From Leptospiraceae bacterium (lineage in GTDB: Bacteria > Spirochaetota > Leptospiria > Leptospirales > Leptospiraceae), in assembly GCA_027485405.1 (NCBI GenBank), contig JAIXRB010000072.1:1-64000 (forward strand): a stretch of DNA of 64,000 nt. Direction: 5' to 3'. A model generated the notes under the pieces. The model was not told the DNA's origin, made no database searches, and worked only from the letters and a program-made list of their open reading frames with translations. Below are positions 64,000-64,000 of this stretch, one piece after another. The translations under genes and the position numbers were made by a program. Position 1 is the first letter of the stretch. Every line of letters begins with the position of its first letter.

Positions 64000-64000
64000 T

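Noticed and set aside
1..64000. CRISPR arrays, insertion sequences, prophage or integron structure
   Set aside because: No regularly spaced direct repeats, transposase or integrase motifs, or terminal inverted repeats were seen on either strand.

Overview
The window is about 40% G+C and reads as chromosome from a diderm spirochaete of the Leptospiraceae, most likely Leptospira. This rests on recognisable families and style, not on a marker gene search. The signs are many secreted proteins with loose spirochaetal lipoboxes, an MBOAT acyltransferase followed by a DUF1574 protein, an OmpL47-like protein, outer-membrane barrels ending in Phe, an Lpt-type permease, and dense runs of overlapping genes with frequent TTG/GTG starts. 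Nothing mobile is visible: no insertion sequence, phage gene, integrase or CRISPR array. No gap between genes exceeds 300 bases; the longest are about 160-180 bases (56461-56617 and 62256-62437).

Layout. 2-5757 (+): the 3' end of mazG, an unknown protein, an aldehyde dehydrogenase, gatB and the biotin-carrying subunit of an acyl-CoA (probably methylcrotonyl-CoA) carboxylase. 5831-8870 (+): an Omp85-type barrel with a DUF1566 lipoprotein, then a small HELGH protein. 8879-14703 (-): six genes joined by overlaps or a 1-base gap (an unknown 93-residue protein, two unknown helical proteins, a thiolase-fold protein without the thiolase catalytic residues, a COG2509 flavoprotein, and EngB). 14814-15246 (+): rpsT, a terminator and tRNA-Val. 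15310-22064 (+): glmM, glmS, a GlmU-like beta-helix protein, an alpha/beta hydrolase and the carboxyltransferase partner of the carboxylase at 3961. 22109-26572 (+): a STAS protein, an HtrA protease, ruvB, a TonB-like protein and a periplasmic Ig-like protein.

26574-28445 (-): an arsenic operon (arsR, arsC, acr3) with a palindromic operator on its promoter. 28478-30737 (-): a SCO1-like protein, a MORN-repeat lipoprotein and a YHYH lipoprotein. 30834-34179 (-): a serine hydrolase lipoprotein and its small neighbour, sufE, a lipoprotein and a TPR-like membrane protein. 34249-37702 (+): a zinc-ribbon mini-protein, a helical secreted protein, rsmD and pbpC. 38231-42037: an LptF/LptG permease (+), then on the minus strand a DUF1801 protein and a DprE1/DprE2-like pair. 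42088-45155 (+): a YacP-type nuclease, an MBOAT acyltransferase and its DUF1574 partner.

45190-50670 (-): a class III nucleotide cyclase followed by a FecR/fibronectin-type protein and two secreted proteins. 50765-54406 (-): DUF2225, truA, a beta-barrel and a lipoprotein. 54524-58149 (+): an unknown secreted helical protein, an acyltransferase, a lone receiver domain, a VNSFP-repeat protein and an RluA-type pseudouridine synthase. 58146-63999: a TPM protein (-), a WG-repeat lipoprotein (+), an amino-acid permease that appears to start at CTG (-), an unknown coiled-coil protein (-), SppA (+) and a membrane protein (+).

Taken together this is mostly core chromosome with envelope functions dominating: UDP-GlcNAc supply, peptidoglycan synthesis, LPS export, surface lipoproteins, envelope proteases and signalling. 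The least explained parts are the degenerate-thiolase operon, the cyclase/FecR cluster, the VNSFP-repeat protein and the DprE1/DprE2 pair.
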